DNA of 64,000 nucleotides from Flammeovirga sp. EKP202 (GTDB lineage Bacteria; Bacteroidota; Bacteroidia; Cytophagales; Flammeovirgaceae). Below the pieces are notes generated by a model, which saw nothing but the letters and a program-made list of their open reading frames with translations, was not told the DNA's origin and made no database searches. Location of the stretch: contig NZ_JACVVP010000022.1 of assembly GCF_014534745.1 (NCBI RefSeq), positions 50,708-114,707 of the forward strand, read 5' to 3'. Below, piece by piece: positions 35,850 to 45,225 of the stretch (its first letter is position 1; each line of letters starts with the position of its first letter). Both the position numbers and the translations under genes were made by a program.

Positions 35850-37859
35850 CTAGAATACTAACTCGTTTTTACTTTTCAAATAATAATACGTTCGTTCTTG
35901 AGAACCTTCTTGATGAGATGAAAGATCCAAATAAGTATTATTCTGCTCTTGGTCAATGACTCTGCCTTTCACTCCATCTTCCCATTGCATCATCATAATG
36001 TCTTTAATAATCTGATAATTTTGTTCTTCTAAAACAGGAGTAATGACCTCAATACGGTGATCAATATTTCTGGTCATCCAATCTGCCGAACCAATGTACA
36101 TTTTCTCATCTTCTCCAGATCCAAAAATATAGACTCTTGAATGCTCCAAGAAACGATCAATAATACTTATCACTTCAATATTTTCACTTTGCCCTTCTAC
36201 ACCTGGCACCAAACAACAAATACCTCTTACGATCAATTGAATCTTCACACCTGCATTACTTGCCTTGTACAGATGTTTTATCATTTTTCGATCTTCAATA
36301 CTATTCAATTTCAAAAAAATACGTCCTTCTCCACCACTTTTCACCTTCTTTATTTCTCTATCAATCAAGTTGGTAAATGTATCTCGTGATGTAAAAGGAG
36401 AAACCAATAGGTTCTTAATTTTCGGAACAATTAAATCTCCCTCCAATACTCCAAATACTTGATGCACTTCCTTTGTTAGGTTTGGATTTGCAGTCAATAA
36501 CCCAAAATCTGTATAAATCGTGGCCGTTTTTTCGTTAAAGTTACCAGTGCCGATATAGGCAAAAGTTTCATTGATTGCGCCTTTTTCAATGTAGAGTATT
36601 TTTGAATGTACTTTTATTCCAGGGTAGCTGTACCTTACATTAGCTCCGGCATCCTCTAACCTTTTACCCCATTTTATATTATTTTCTTCATCAAAACGAG
36701 CTTTTGTTTCAATAAAAGCAAATACCTTTTTACCATTTTGGACGGCTCTCAATAAGGCTTTTGCAATTTTGGAATCCGAAGACACTCTATACAACGTTAT
36801 TTTGATGGTTGTTACTTCCTCATCTTCAGCCGCTTCTTCAATCCATTTTAAAATTCCATCATACGACTCAAAAGGGAAATGTAAAATTCTCTCCTTTTCT
36901 TTAATTACTGAAAAAATGGATTGATCTGTTTTGATATAACTCGGAGCTATAGGAGGTAATTTTTTATTTTCCAATTGATCTCCAAGTGGATTCGGGAAAC
37001 CAAAGAAATCTTTCATCTTATGATATTCTCCGCCGTATACGATATCAGTATCATTGATATCCAAGACCGCCTGAAGTTGTTGATTCGTTTCTTCATCAAC
37101 CTTCGCGTCAATTAATGCTCTTGTAATTTGACCTACATTACGATTAGAAAGGGAATTTTTAATCTTCTCTAATAAGTCTCCTGAATATTCATCCTCGATA
37201 TATAACTCAGCATCTCTTGAAACTTTAAGTTCAAAAAAAGACTGCTCATAACGTTCTTTGAGATATACCTTTAAAATATCATCTATATAGGCAATATTAT
37301 GTCCATGATCAGAAGGTAGCTCAATGAACCTTACCTCTTCGGGTACTTTCACACATAGGATACCCCCTTCTGCTTTTGCAGTGATCAAGTATAACTTTTC
37401 ATTTTCAATAAATAGACATTTCTCTTCAGAAGAAAAATCATCCTTTATCTCCAAAGGTTCTAGCAGTTTAGTATTAATGAAATCTTTCGCAAAATCTTTA
37501 TACTCCTTTTCAATCTCATTTAAAGAAAGGATATGAATTCCAAGTTTATTGAGTTCAGGGGTGATTTCATTTCTAAAGATATGCCCAAGCACTTCACCTT
37601 GTCTATCTACTTCTTGTTTAATCTCTCTTAATAATCTATTAGGCTTTGTAATTAGCTTCTTCCTTAATTCCTTATCTAAACTTTTAATTTGACGTATATC
37701 AGATACTCTTACCTTAAAAAACTCATCCAAGTTCGAAGAATAAATCGCTAAAAATTTAATTCTTTCATATAATGGGTTGCTCTTGTCTTTTGCTTCTTGC
37801 AAAACTCTCTCATTAAAACGAAGCCATGATAAATCACGATTAAAAAAAGTATATTTCAT
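35850..37859 (-). CDS. ppk1: Polyphosphate kinase 1
   Basis: A 669-residue enzyme that reversibly makes inorganic polyphosphate from ATP. The N-terminus FFNRDLSWLRFNERVLQEA and IYSSNLDEFFKVRV is characteristic. The phospholipase D-like catalytic domains contain GIKVHSKILYI (autophosphorylated His), GTGNFNEKTATIYTDFGLLT, KLNSIEDRKMIKHLYKA and the second RNIDHRIEVITPV. The length is near the lower end of the family (E. coli 688). It seems monocistronic. The 661-bp region behind its start codon is filled with the dispersed repeat. Confidence 0.95.
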   Translation of the reverse strand: MKYTFFNRDLSWLRFNERVLQEAKDKSNPLYERIKFLAIYSSNLDEFFKVRVSDIRQIKSLDKELRKKLITKPNRLLREIKQEVDRQGEVLGHIFRNEITPELNKLGIHILSLNEIEKEYKDFAKDFINTKLLEPLEIKDDFSSEEKCLFIENEKLYLITAKAEGGILCVKVPEEVRFIELPSDHGHNIAYIDDILKVYLKERYEQSFFELKVSRDAELYIEDEYSGDLLEKIKNSLSNRNVGQITRALIDAKVDEETNQQLQAVLDINDTDIVYGGEYHKMKDFFGFPNPLGDQLENKKLPPIAPSYIKTDQSIFSVIKEKERILHFPFESYDGILKWIEEAAEDEEVTTIKITLYRVSSDSKIAKALLRAVQNGKKVFAFIETKARFDEENNIKWGKRLEDAGANVRYSYPGIKVHSKILYIEKGAINETFAYIGTGNFNEKTATIYTDFGLLTANPNLTKEVHQVFGVLEGDLIVPKIKNLLVSPFTSRDTFTNLIDREIKKVKSGGEGRIFLKLNSIEDRKMIKHLYKASNAGVKIQLIVRGICCLVPGVEGQSENIEVISIIDRFLEHSRVYIFGSGEDEKMYIGSADWMTRNIDHRIEVITPVLEEQNYQIIKDIMMMQWEDGVKGRVIDQEQNNTYLDLSSHQEGSQERTYYYLKSKNELVF

Positions 37860-37990
37860 AGTTTATAGATCTCTCTGTGTAAGTACTTAAGTTCAATAAC
37901 AATAATAGTTCATATACGGGTAATGTCCTCATTTTAGTTATTACTAAAGAGTTAAAAATATTCAAGTTTAAGGTGTTATAAACTACAACA

Positions 37991-38292
37991 ACATTGTAAA
38001 CTAAATTATCGTCAACTTCTAATCTGGCTTTCTACTAGCTTTTATAGGAGCTACTTTCAAACTTCCTTCTTCTTCATTTTTGTCTTAACACAAAAACGAA
38101 GCAAAAAAGTCAAGGCTTTGAAGTCAAAAGCTAAATTTCATTCCTCTCGTCTAAATGATTTTAAACTCGCTGCGCTCAAACAGCAAAATCATTTTTAACG
38201 ACTCATTCCATGAAATTCTGAACACTTTTCCCTTCAAGGCCAAAGGAAATACTACTAAATGATTATCTAATTACAAGTCAAAAGACAAGAGG
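37991..38292. repeat. Dispersed intergenic repeat, copy B (longest)
   Basis: This aligns over its whole length with copy A at 11642-11806 but contains ~140 bp more, including a palindromic part GATTTTAAACTCGCTGCGCTC...CAGCAAAATC (~38157-38190). A core TTCATTTTTGTCTTAACACAAAAACGAA is self-complementary with one mismatch. There is no reading frame. It occupies most of the 37860-38520 gap between ppk1 and the chalcone-isomerase-like gene. Confidence 0.65.
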
Positions 38293-38403
38293 TTTATAAT
38301 TATCTCCTAAAATGCGGTTCTTTAGGAATATTGCATTGTAACGTCCTTGCGAACCACAATACTCTACCATTTATACTTAATAAAAAGAAACTGAATTAAC
38401 ATT

Positions 38404-38436
38404 AACTTCTAATCTGGCTTTCTACTAGCTTTTATA
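38404..38436. repeat. Dispersed repeat fragment, copy C
   Basis: The 33 bases from AACTTCTAATC to GCTTTTATA are identical to 38014-38046 inside copy B, in the same orientation, 390 bp apart. It is probably the truncated start of another copy. Confidence 0.7.
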
Positions 38437-38454
38437 AGGTCTAATTTCCTTAAA

Positions 38455-38496
38455 AGAAAAAGGTTTCAATATCACAAAAATGACATTGAAACCTTT
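38455..38496 (-). terminator. Terminator after chalcone-isomerase-like gene
   Basis: AAAGGTTTCAAT at 38459-38470 pairs with ATTGAAACCTTT at 38485-38496. On the minus strand it is followed by TTCTTTTAAGG. It lies 25 bp after the stop codon. Confidence 0.75.
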
Positions 38497-38520
38497 CGTA
38501 CTGTTAGGCGATAGTTTTAC

Positions 38521-39084
38521 CTATACACCCAACATTAAGTTTTTCAACTTTTTATCAGCAGGCTTATTTCCTAACCAGATACCAAAAAGTGCTCTTTGGA
38601 ACTCTTCTCCTTTAACCGTCGTTAGTAATTTCCCGTTTTTATATGCTTTTAACTCTTTACCTGAAGTGACAAACTTGAAGATATCTCCTACTTCAACCTC
38701 TTCTCCAAATACAGCAATAAAGCTATCAATTTCAGATTGTAAGCTAGAAGTATCTCCTCCTAATGAGTTTTTAAACCCAGCTCTTACAGTTTCCTCCATT
38801 TTTTCAGCCGTAATCAAACTTGAAATAATATCAAGTTGAATCATCTTCATATCATTACTGTATAGAATCTTGTTTGCATCAGAAGATTTCCCAGGTAAAT
38901 AAAGACTTCCTACATACAATGACAAGAAGTATTTAGATCTTACACCTGCTCCATTTAATTGGAGTTTCGTTCCTGATTCCTCTACCGAGTTTTGAAGAAC
39001 TACATCTGAAATCTCTGTTGTTTGTGCACTGACAGTTACCACTGACATTACAGTCAGTAGAAATGCGATAAATGCTCTTTTCAT
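38521..39084 (-). CDS. Secreted chalcone isomerase-like protein
   Basis: A 187-residue protein with Sec signal MKRAFIAFLLTVMSVVTVSAQ. The mature part matches the chalcone isomerase-like (CHI-like) family of bacteria: LQLNGAGVRSKYFLSLYVGSLYL, KMIQLDIISSLITAEKMEETV, KFVTSGKELKAYKNGKLLTTVKG and FQRALFGIWLGNKPADKKLK. Members bind fatty acids or unknown ligands in the periplasm; isomerase activity is doubtful. It is monocistronic with a terminator at 38455. Confidence 0.85.
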   Translation of the reverse strand: MKRAFIAFLLTVMSVVTVSAQTTEISDVVLQNSVEESGTKLQLNGAGVRSKYFLSLYVGSLYLPGKSSDANKILYSNDMKMIQLDIISSLITAEKMEETVRAGFKNSLGGDTSSLQSEIDSFIAVFGEEVEVGDIFKFVTSGKELKAYKNGKLLTTVKGEEFQRALFGIWLGNKPADKKLKNLMLGV

Positions 39085-39200
39085 CTTATTTAATTCTAAA
39101 AAGTGTGTTTAAAGGTTTCGAAGGTGCGCTTTTTTTGAGCCACCACAAAGTTTTGTTCTTGAAAGATAACAAAAATTTATTTATGAATAAACATTCACGA

Positions 39201-42200
39201 TTAAACTCTTATCGTATCTTTATTTGCTAGTTTAATTTCGATCCATTTTACAAAGCGAGCCAACAGCTTGTAATACAATGCAATGAAAAGCAAAATATAC
39301 ATTCCCCAAAGAATAACAATGTTAAACCAGAAGGTTTTGTGAAGCTGTCCCATAAAATGCTTTTGAGGAGCGAAGAAGTGCGTTCTGAAATCAAAAGGCC
39401 CTCTTGCTTCATTTGGAGCATGGTAAATAGGATAAATCCTTTGTATTAGTTTTGAACCGTATTCTACAATTCGTTTTTCTGCAATTGTGTTTTTTACAAA
39501 TTCTGATATGTTATCGTTTGTATAAGTATCTTTTAAATCAAGGTATTTTTCCTTTCCGTATTGATCTAATAACTCTTGAACTTTCTCTTCTTTTTTCTTT
39601 TTCCAATAAATATAGGCCATGTTTACATGTTCTCTTGCATCCAAGAAAAACTGATGAAGCTTATTCGCATCTGCTAAAGTGAATTTACTGGGATTGAAGT
39701 CAATTTTAAAATCCATCTCAGCACCATACTCATCTTCGTTTTCAAAGTTTTTACATTCATGCTCCAGCAAGACCAAGTTATCCTCAAACTTAGAACGGGT
39801 AATTTTATCTTCCTCTTTATTATGAAGGTATAATTTACAGTCTTCAAGTTTACTAATCAAAGTAGGAATATAATACGTTCTTAAGTAGTCTGCAGAATGT
39901 ATTTCTGTATCTAGCGTAAAGAAATGCTTTTCAAATAAATTATCAGAAAACTGCTCTACCATCAATCCCTCAAATGCCCATCTTGAAGCCATCAATTCTC
40001 CTACAAATGGAACTTTTCCTTCTTGATTTTTAAATACAGGATTAATATTAGCGTACTGTACCACTACACCACCCAATAATAACTGAGGAATCAGAATAAT
40101 AGGAATAAGTATATAAACGGTTGCTACTGACTTGAAGGCACTTGACACGTTCAAACCGATCATATTAGCGACACAAGCAGTCGAAAAAAGCATTAAAAAA
40201 TACTCCAGATACATTGACCCAATACCCATGATTGTATTTCCTATCAATACAAACACTAATACTTGAACGGCAGACATTCCAGAAAGAATTGCCATTTTTG
40301 AACATAAATAAGAGATCCTACTTAGTGATAGATAAACCTCCCGCTTCCGAATTTTACGGTCTTTAATAAGTTCCTCTGCACTGATCATCAACCCAAGAAA
40401 GAGGGCTACAATGACTGCCATAAAAATATATGATGGCATATTCATATTCTCTCTAAAGACATAATCAACTCGATTCCCTAATTCATCTAAATGATAAAAA
40501 TAGACAATCAACGATAACATTAGTGCCAATAAAGGTGCTTGTAAGAGGTTGACTACTAAGTACTGTTTATTATTGAGTTTTGTATTGAGATCTCTTAAGA
40601 CAAATATTCTAAACTGCTTTAATTTAGATGGAAGGTCCAATACACTTTTAGGTGGTTCTTTCACCGTTTCAATCTTTGGGACCTTTACATATTCTTTATA
40701 ACGTTCGAACCAGTGTTCTGGCTTCCACTTCCTTTTCCTTGTCCTACGACCATACTCATCCAGAACTTTTGATTCAATGATCTCAAATACCTCTTCAGAA
40801 TCTACATTCCCACAGCGTGTACACTCACTTTCTACATCCGCATACATCGCTTCTTCCTTGAAATAACTTACCGCCGTAATCGGGTTACCGTAATACACTG
40901 GATAACCTCCAACATCCAATACTAATAATTTATCAAACATCTTATAGATATCAGAAGAAGGTTGGTGAATCACCACAAAGATTAACTTCCCTCGGTTTGT
41001 TAATTGGCGAAGCAAATCAATCACATTTTCTGAATCTTGAGAAGACAATCCAGAAGTAGGTTCATCAACGAATAGCACACTCGGTTCCCTTAGTAATTCC
41101 AAACCAATGTTCAACCTTTTACGCTGCCCTCCACTGATCGTTTTTTCTAATGGATTCCCAACTTTTAAATCTTTCACAGCAAAAAGACCCAAGTTTTCGA
41201 TGGTTCTCATGATGATTTTTTCAACTTCTTCATGATCCGAATGGGCGAAACTTAGCTTTGCTGCGTAATATAAATTCTCATAAACGGTTAATTCTTCGAT
41301 TAAAAGGTCATCTTGAGGAACGTACCCCAATACCCCTTTTATCTCTTCCGGATTTTGATGAATATCGATACCATTAATCAATACTTCTCCATATTTAGGC
41401 TTGTGTGTTCCATTCAGTACATTGAGTAATGTAGATTTACCAGAACCACTTGCCCCCATCAGGGCAACCATATTTCCACCTTCTTCAATGAGATCGACAT
41501 CATGCAAACCATGTTTTTTCCCAAAGTAATAGTTGATTTTTTTGGCTTCGAAGGAAATAGGATCTGTTGACTCACTTCCAATAAAAACACCTGCTATTTC
41601 TGAATGGTAAAGATTAAACGAACCTCCGTTTGAAGTATTGATTCGGATCACGCCACCTACATCCAGTGGATATGCTCTACCCATTTGCATTCGTTCTCCG
41701 TTAATCACGAAAATCTGTCCTTTTCGAGTGGTTTTTACAAAGTACATTCTAGCCAAAGGCATATAAAGCACTGCTAAAGGCACTCCTATTTCTTTTCGGT
41801 AAAGATGCTTACCCTCTGTTTCAAAATCTTCTTGATTGGTAATTGCCAAACAACCTTCAATTTCAGATAGTTTTTGAATATCATTTGTATTCATAAACTT
41901 CTGCATCCTGTCTAACCTATTAAAGTCAAGATTGAAAGCATCGCAAATCACTCTCATGATTGCCTGTTCATCTTCAGAAAACACACCATTAGAATAAGCC
42001 AATTCCAACAAGTCAATCACCATCACAATACGTTGCCTCAGTGTCAGATCTCTTGCCGCTGAAAGTGCAATATTTCTGATCAATTCTTCATCAACATTTT
42101 GTCTTGCTTGAAGCTCAAAAATTTCAACGTATGTATTAGTATTACTCTCGTGTAGTGTATTTTTTAAGTATTCTTCTAAAATCTCCAGTGCCTCATCAAT

Positions 42201-42266
42201 TGATCCATCAGCACAGGCCATAATAGCAAAAAGTTTAGTAAGAGATTTTAATACTTTCTCATTCAT
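39201..42266 (-). CDS. Large ABC-2 type transporter with N-terminal TerB-like domain
   Basis: A 1021-residue polypeptide. Residues 1-~145 form a TerB-like helical domain (LFAIMACADGSIDEALEILE, LTLRQRIVMVIDLLELAYSN, VFSEDEQAIMRVICDAF). A small beta-rich, FHA-like part with FVINGERMQMGR follows. An ABCG-type ATPase comes next, with GASGSGKST (Walker A), a GYVPQDDLL Q-loop, SGGQRKRLNIGLELL signature and LFVDEPTSGL (Walker B). The second half has ABC2 membrane helices and a large soluble insert (~690-900, rich in Glu/Lys). The frame is open to 42365, but the extra part overlaps the terminator at 42344-42374, so MNEKVLKSLTK at 42266 is chosen. The substrate is unknown. Confidence 0.88.
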   Translation of the reverse strand: MNEKVLKSLTKLFAIMACADGSIDEALEILEEYLKNTLHESNTNTYVEIFELQARQNVDEELIRNIALSAARDLTLRQRIVMVIDLLELAYSNGVFSEDEQAIMRVICDAFNLDFNRLDRMQKFMNTNDIQKLSEIEGCLAITNQEDFETEGKHLYRKEIGVPLAVLYMPLARMYFVKTTRKGQIFVINGERMQMGRAYPLDVGGVIRINTSNGGSFNLYHSEIAGVFIGSESTDPISFEAKKINYYFGKKHGLHDVDLIEEGGNMVALMGASGSGKSTLLNVLNGTHKPKYGEVLINGIDIHQNPEEIKGVLGYVPQDDLLIEELTVYENLYYAAKLSFAHSDHEEVEKIIMRTIENLGLFAVKDLKVGNPLEKTISGGQRKRLNIGLELLREPSVLFVDEPTSGLSSQDSENVIDLLRQLTNRGKLIFVVIHQPSSDIYKMFDKLLVLDVGGYPVYYGNPITAVSYFKEEAMYADVESECTRCGNVDSEEVFEIIESKVLDEYGRRTRKRKWKPEHWFERYKEYVKVPKIETVKEPPKSVLDLPSKLKQFRIFVLRDLNTKLNNKQYLVVNLLQAPLLALMLSLIVYFYHLDELGNRVDYVFRENMNMPSYIFMAVIVALFLGLMISAEELIKDRKIRKREVYLSLSRISYLCSKMAILSGMSAVQVLVFVLIGNTIMGIGSMYLEYFLMLFSTACVANMIGLNVSSAFKSVATVYILIPIILIPQLLLGGVVVQYANINPVFKNQEGKVPFVGELMASRWAFEGLMVEQFSDNLFEKHFFTLDTEIHSADYLRTYYIPTLISKLEDCKLYLHNKEEDKITRSKFEDNLVLLEHECKNFENEDEYGAEMDFKIDFNPSKFTLADANKLHQFFLDAREHVNMAYIYWKKKKEEKVQELLDQYGKEKYLDLKDTYTNDNISEFVKNTIAEKRIVEYGSKLIQRIYPIYHAPNEARGPFDFRTHFFAPQKHFMGQLHKTFWFNIVILWGMYILLFIALYYKLLARFVKWIEIKLANKDTIRV

Positions 42267-42343
42267 AAGTAAGATTGTTTCGTAAAGCTGAAATAGGATG
42301 CTTATGTCGTCATTCAGTTGTTGTAATAGTCCTATAAAGAAAC

Positions 42344-42374
42344 AAAAAAAGTCCTGTGTTTTCAAACACAGGAC
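42344..42374 (-). terminator. Terminator between lipoprotein gene and ABC gene
   Basis: GTCCTGTGTTT at 42351-42361 pairs perfectly with AAACACAGGAC at 42364-42374, and the minus strand continues TTTTTTTGTTTC. It ends the lipoprotein gene and excludes the longer start of the ABC gene. Confidence 0.88.
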
Positions 42375-42400
42375 TCTTAAATCTATTGGATAATAAAAAA

Positions 42401-43312
42401 CTATTCTGAAACAGTCATAGTTCTTAATTTTTCTACGATTGTAGAAATACCTTTAAGGTCATCCGCTTTTAATTGATAACCACCTTTGTTATCTTTTAAT
42501 TTTTCATCAAAGTTAAGCTTATCGTACTCCGCTTGTAATGATTTGAATGATTTAGCGTACTCAACTGCTTTATCACTTCCGTTTTGTAAAGGAGCTAAGA
42601 TCTCAACAATTGCATCAATTGATGAACGTTGTTTTGCGATAGAAGACATTAAGTCCACTAATAACGCATCTCTTGCTGCTTCTGGAAGATCTGCTGGAGC
42701 ATTGTTTACTAAACCTAAAGAGATATGTAAAGCTTCCAAAGTAGTACCTGTTACGATCAAAGCGGCAACATCGTACTGAGAATTTGTGTTTAAGAATTGC
42801 TTTACTTTACCCTCTGAAGCTGAAATTACTTTCAACATTGCTTCTTTATCAGACAATGATTTCTCTAACTTATCGCTTAGGTCTTCACCCATTGCTTGAG
42901 AAATACCTAGTTTGTCAGATAACGTTTTGGCTGTTGTGAAATAATCAATTGCTTCTTGTGCTTTACCAAATGCTGATAAATAAGCAATATCAGAGATATA
43001 AACACCAAAGTTCAATGCCGAAGAAGCTTCTGTTAACGTGTAAGAAGTTGCGTTATCTCTTTTATTCAAAAGAGTAGCATCAAACTCAGCACCACTTCTT
43101 TCTAATAATACAGGGATTGCAGTAGGCTCAGGAGCATTGTTAAGAATAAGGTTAAAATCTGCTTTTGTTGCTTTTTGAGCTGCGATTTCCTTCTTTGCTG
43201 TTTCTTTATTCTGTGCAGTTTCAGATGAACCACCACACGCTACAAGAGAAGTTGCTAAACCACATGCTAAAGCTACTTTCCCTAATTGCTTGAATTGTGA
43301 GCTGAATGTCAT
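42401..43312 (-). CDS. Lipoprotein of unknown function, 303 aa
   Basis: A 303-residue protein with lipobox SLVAC (Cys26) followed by GGSS, a common Bacteroidota lipoprotein start. The mature part is almost entirely helical and rich in Ala, Leu, Lys and Asp (EASSALNFGVYISDIAYLSA, EALHISLGLVNNAPADLPEA, EILAPLQNGSDKAVEYAKSF). No catalytic motif is visible. It is bounded by a terminator downstream and a divergent gene upstream. Confidence 0.8.
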   Translation of the reverse strand: MTFSSQFKQLGKVALACGLATSLVACGGSSETAQNKETAKKEIAAQKATKADFNLILNNAPEPTAIPVLLERSGAEFDATLLNKRDNATSYTLTEASSALNFGVYISDIAYLSAFGKAQEAIDYFTTAKTLSDKLGISQAMGEDLSDKLEKSLSDKEAMLKVISASEGKVKQFLNTNSQYDVAALIVTGTTLEALHISLGLVNNAPADLPEAARDALLVDLMSSIAKQRSSIDAIVEILAPLQNGSDKAVEYAKSFKSLQAEYDKLNFDEKLKDNKGGYQLKADDLKGISTIVEKLRTMTVSE

Positions 43313-43448
43313 AATTTATAAAGTCCGATCAGTTTTACCTAAAAAATTTTATGCTCAAAAATAATTGTAAATATTATATATCAAAAAAAATCAACATAAT
43401 TCATTGAGAAAAAAATTATTTTAAATCAAATGATCTTATCTTTGCTTT

Positions 43449-44021
43449 ATGGAAAATGAACTAGGTTTTATCTCCCAAATGTTTGATACTTTATATCTAT
43501 TTCCTGAGGAACTAGAAGATATAGAGATCCCTGAAGAAGAACTTGAACAGGAAGAAGAAAAGGTAGTTGAAAAAGCAGATGCAACAGAGAAAACACCTGC
43601 TATTACACCCAAAAAGGTGATTAGAAAGCAACTTCCTACAGACTACTATGGTGAGAATAAAAGACATATCGTCATCTTTATTGAACATAGTGGCGTAGAT
43701 ATATTTAGAAGTAAAGAATTTCAGTTATTATTGAAGATATTGGGGGCGTTACAACTTACATTACAGGAAGTTGCAGTCATCAATGTATTAGAACAAAAAG
43801 ACAATTTAGAGGCATTGATTAAAAAATTAGAGCCTGAATATTATTTGTATTTTGTCAATCAAAATGAAAGTCCGCTTTCTAACGAAAAAATTGCAAAGTA
43901 CATTCCTACTGAAATTGATGGACATCAAGCTGTAGCCGCAGATGGCCTTACAAAGTTACTTTTAGATGTCGATAAGAAAAGAGAGTTATGGATGGCTCTA
44001 AAAATATTATTTGAGTTATAA
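43449..44021 (+). CDS. Protein of unknown function with acidic N-terminus, 190 aa
   Basis: A 190-residue protein. Residues 1-60 are acidic and low-complexity (FPEELEDIEIPEEELEQEEE). Residues ~70-190 form a compact alpha/beta domain (KRHIVIFIEHSGVDIF, FQLLLKILGALQLTLQEVAV, LEALIKKLEPEYYLYFV). This order of strand, helix, IxL-(x)-EVAVINV and LxPxxYLYF is reminiscent of uracil-DNA-glycosylase-fold proteins such as DNA polymerase III psi, but that is a by-eye guess. A TATCTTTG -7 box at 43437-43444 lies only 5 nt before the ATG, so translation may be leaderless or begin at the Met codon at 43479. Confidence 0.65.
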   Translation: MENELGFISQMFDTLYLFPEELEDIEIPEEELEQEEEKVVEKADATEKTPAITPKKVIRKQLPTDYYGENKRHIVIFIEHSGVDIFRSKEFQLLLKILGALQLTLQEVAVINVLEQKDNLEALIKKLEPEYYLYFVNQNESPLSNEKIAKYIPTEIDGHQAVAADGLTKLLLDVDKKRELWMALKILFEL

Positions 44022-44040
44022 AACACCTATAACACAATAC

Positions 44041-44080
44041 AAAAAATCCTATTTACAAGTTATTGCAAATAGGATTTTTT
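44041..44080. terminator. Bidirectional terminator before nuoH end
   Basis: AAAAAATCCTATTT at 44041-44054 pairs perfectly with AAATAGGATTTTTT at 44067-44080. T-runs occur on both strands, so it serves the 190-aa gene and the convergent nuoH. Confidence 0.88.
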
Positions 44081-44142
44081 GTTTTATATGACTTGGCATT
44101 AGAAGAGTTCAAATCATGAAACTTCCTTGCCATGATAACTTC

Positions 44143-45225
44143 TTATATCATCAGTAATCTCCAAATACCTGTAATGAAAACGAGTACCAAACCAGCAGGT
44201 GTAAGGTATTTCCAACACAGCGTCATCAATTGATCCACTCTCAATCGAGGGTATGTCCATCGAATCCACATTTGGATAAATACTAAAGTCAACGCTTTAC
44301 TCATCAACCAAACAACGCCCCATGCATAGGCTGAGAACTCCCCAACTGTACCGGATGTCCAATCTGCCAAACGAACAGGACCAATATTGATAAATGGTGT
44401 ATTCCAAGAACCTAAGAACAATACTGCAGCAAACACTGACCCTAAAAGCATCACTCCATATTCTGACAGCATCATGAAGGCAAATCTCATCCCTGAATAT
44501 TCAATATGATAACCAGCGATAATTTCAGACTCCGCCTCTGGTATATCAAAAGGTGCTCTATTGGCTTCTGCTAAAGAAGAAATAAAGAAGATCAAAAAGG
44601 CAATCAATAAAAATGGATTTCTAAAGATATTCCAGTTTAAAAAACCTCCTAATTGCGTCACTTCAATGCCGAGACCTTTCAGACCAAATAAGTAATTTTG
44701 ATCTACGGTGAAAATACCTTGCTGTAAAGAAATGATCTCCGTATTTAAAGATTGTGCTGTCATTACAGCACATAATACCGAAAGGCCAAGTGGTACTTCG
44801 TAAGACACCATTTGTGCTGCAGATCTCATAGCCCCATATAATGAATATTTATTATTAGAACTCCATCCTGCGGCCAAAATCCCCAAAACTTCTAATGATA
44901 AAATGGCAAGGATATAGAAAACACCTACATCAGTACCCGATCCATAAAGGCCATTTGTGAATGGCAATACTGCAAATCCTGCAAATACAGGCATAAAAAT
45001 TAATATTGGAGCTACCTTAAATATAGGTTTATCCGCTGCTTTAGGAATTATATCTTCTTTTAATAAAAGCTTGGCGATATCTGCTAAGGTTTGTAAAAGA
45101 CCATAAGGACCCAAATTTACAGGTCCCATTCTATCCTGAATCCATGCAGAAATTTTTCGTTCGGCGTAAACCCCAAATAGTGCAAATGTCAATAAGAAAG
45201 GAAGATAAAATAAAAGTGCTAGCAT
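44143..45225 (-). CDS. nuoH: NADH-quinone oxidoreductase subunit H
   Basis: A 360-residue membrane subunit of respiratory complex I with about eight membrane helices. Conserved blocks are YAERKISAWIQDRMGP, GLLQTLADIAKLLLKED, RSAAQMVSYEVPLGLSVL and ANRAPFDIPEAESEIIAGYH, which line the quinone site. C-terminal FIQMWIRWTYPRLRVDQLM is typical. No other nuo gene is adjacent: the neighbours are unrelated and the gene is bounded by a terminator, so it is an isolated complex I gene here. Confidence 0.94.
   Translation of the reverse strand: MLALLFYLPFLLTFALFGVYAERKISAWIQDRMGPVNLGPYGLLQTLADIAKLLLKEDIIPKAADKPIFKVAPILIFMPVFAGFAVLPFTNGLYGSGTDVGVFYILAILSLEVLGILAAGWSSNNKYSLYGAMRSAAQMVSYEVPLGLSVLCAVMTAQSLNTEIISLQQGIFTVDQNYLFGLKGLGIEVTQLGGFLNWNIFRNPFLLIAFLIFFISSLAEANRAPFDIPEAESEIIAGYHIEYSGMRFAFMMLSEYGVMLLGSVFAAVLFLGSWNTPFINIGPVRLADWTSGTVGEFSAYAWGVVWLMSKALTLVFIQMWIRWTYPRLRVDQLMTLCWKYLTPAGLVLVFITGIWRLLMI

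Noticed and set aside
42267..42365. N-terminal extension of the ABC transporter gene
   Set aside because: The extension reads through a stem-loop terminator of the upstream gene and is not TerB-like; the ATG at 42266 fits better.
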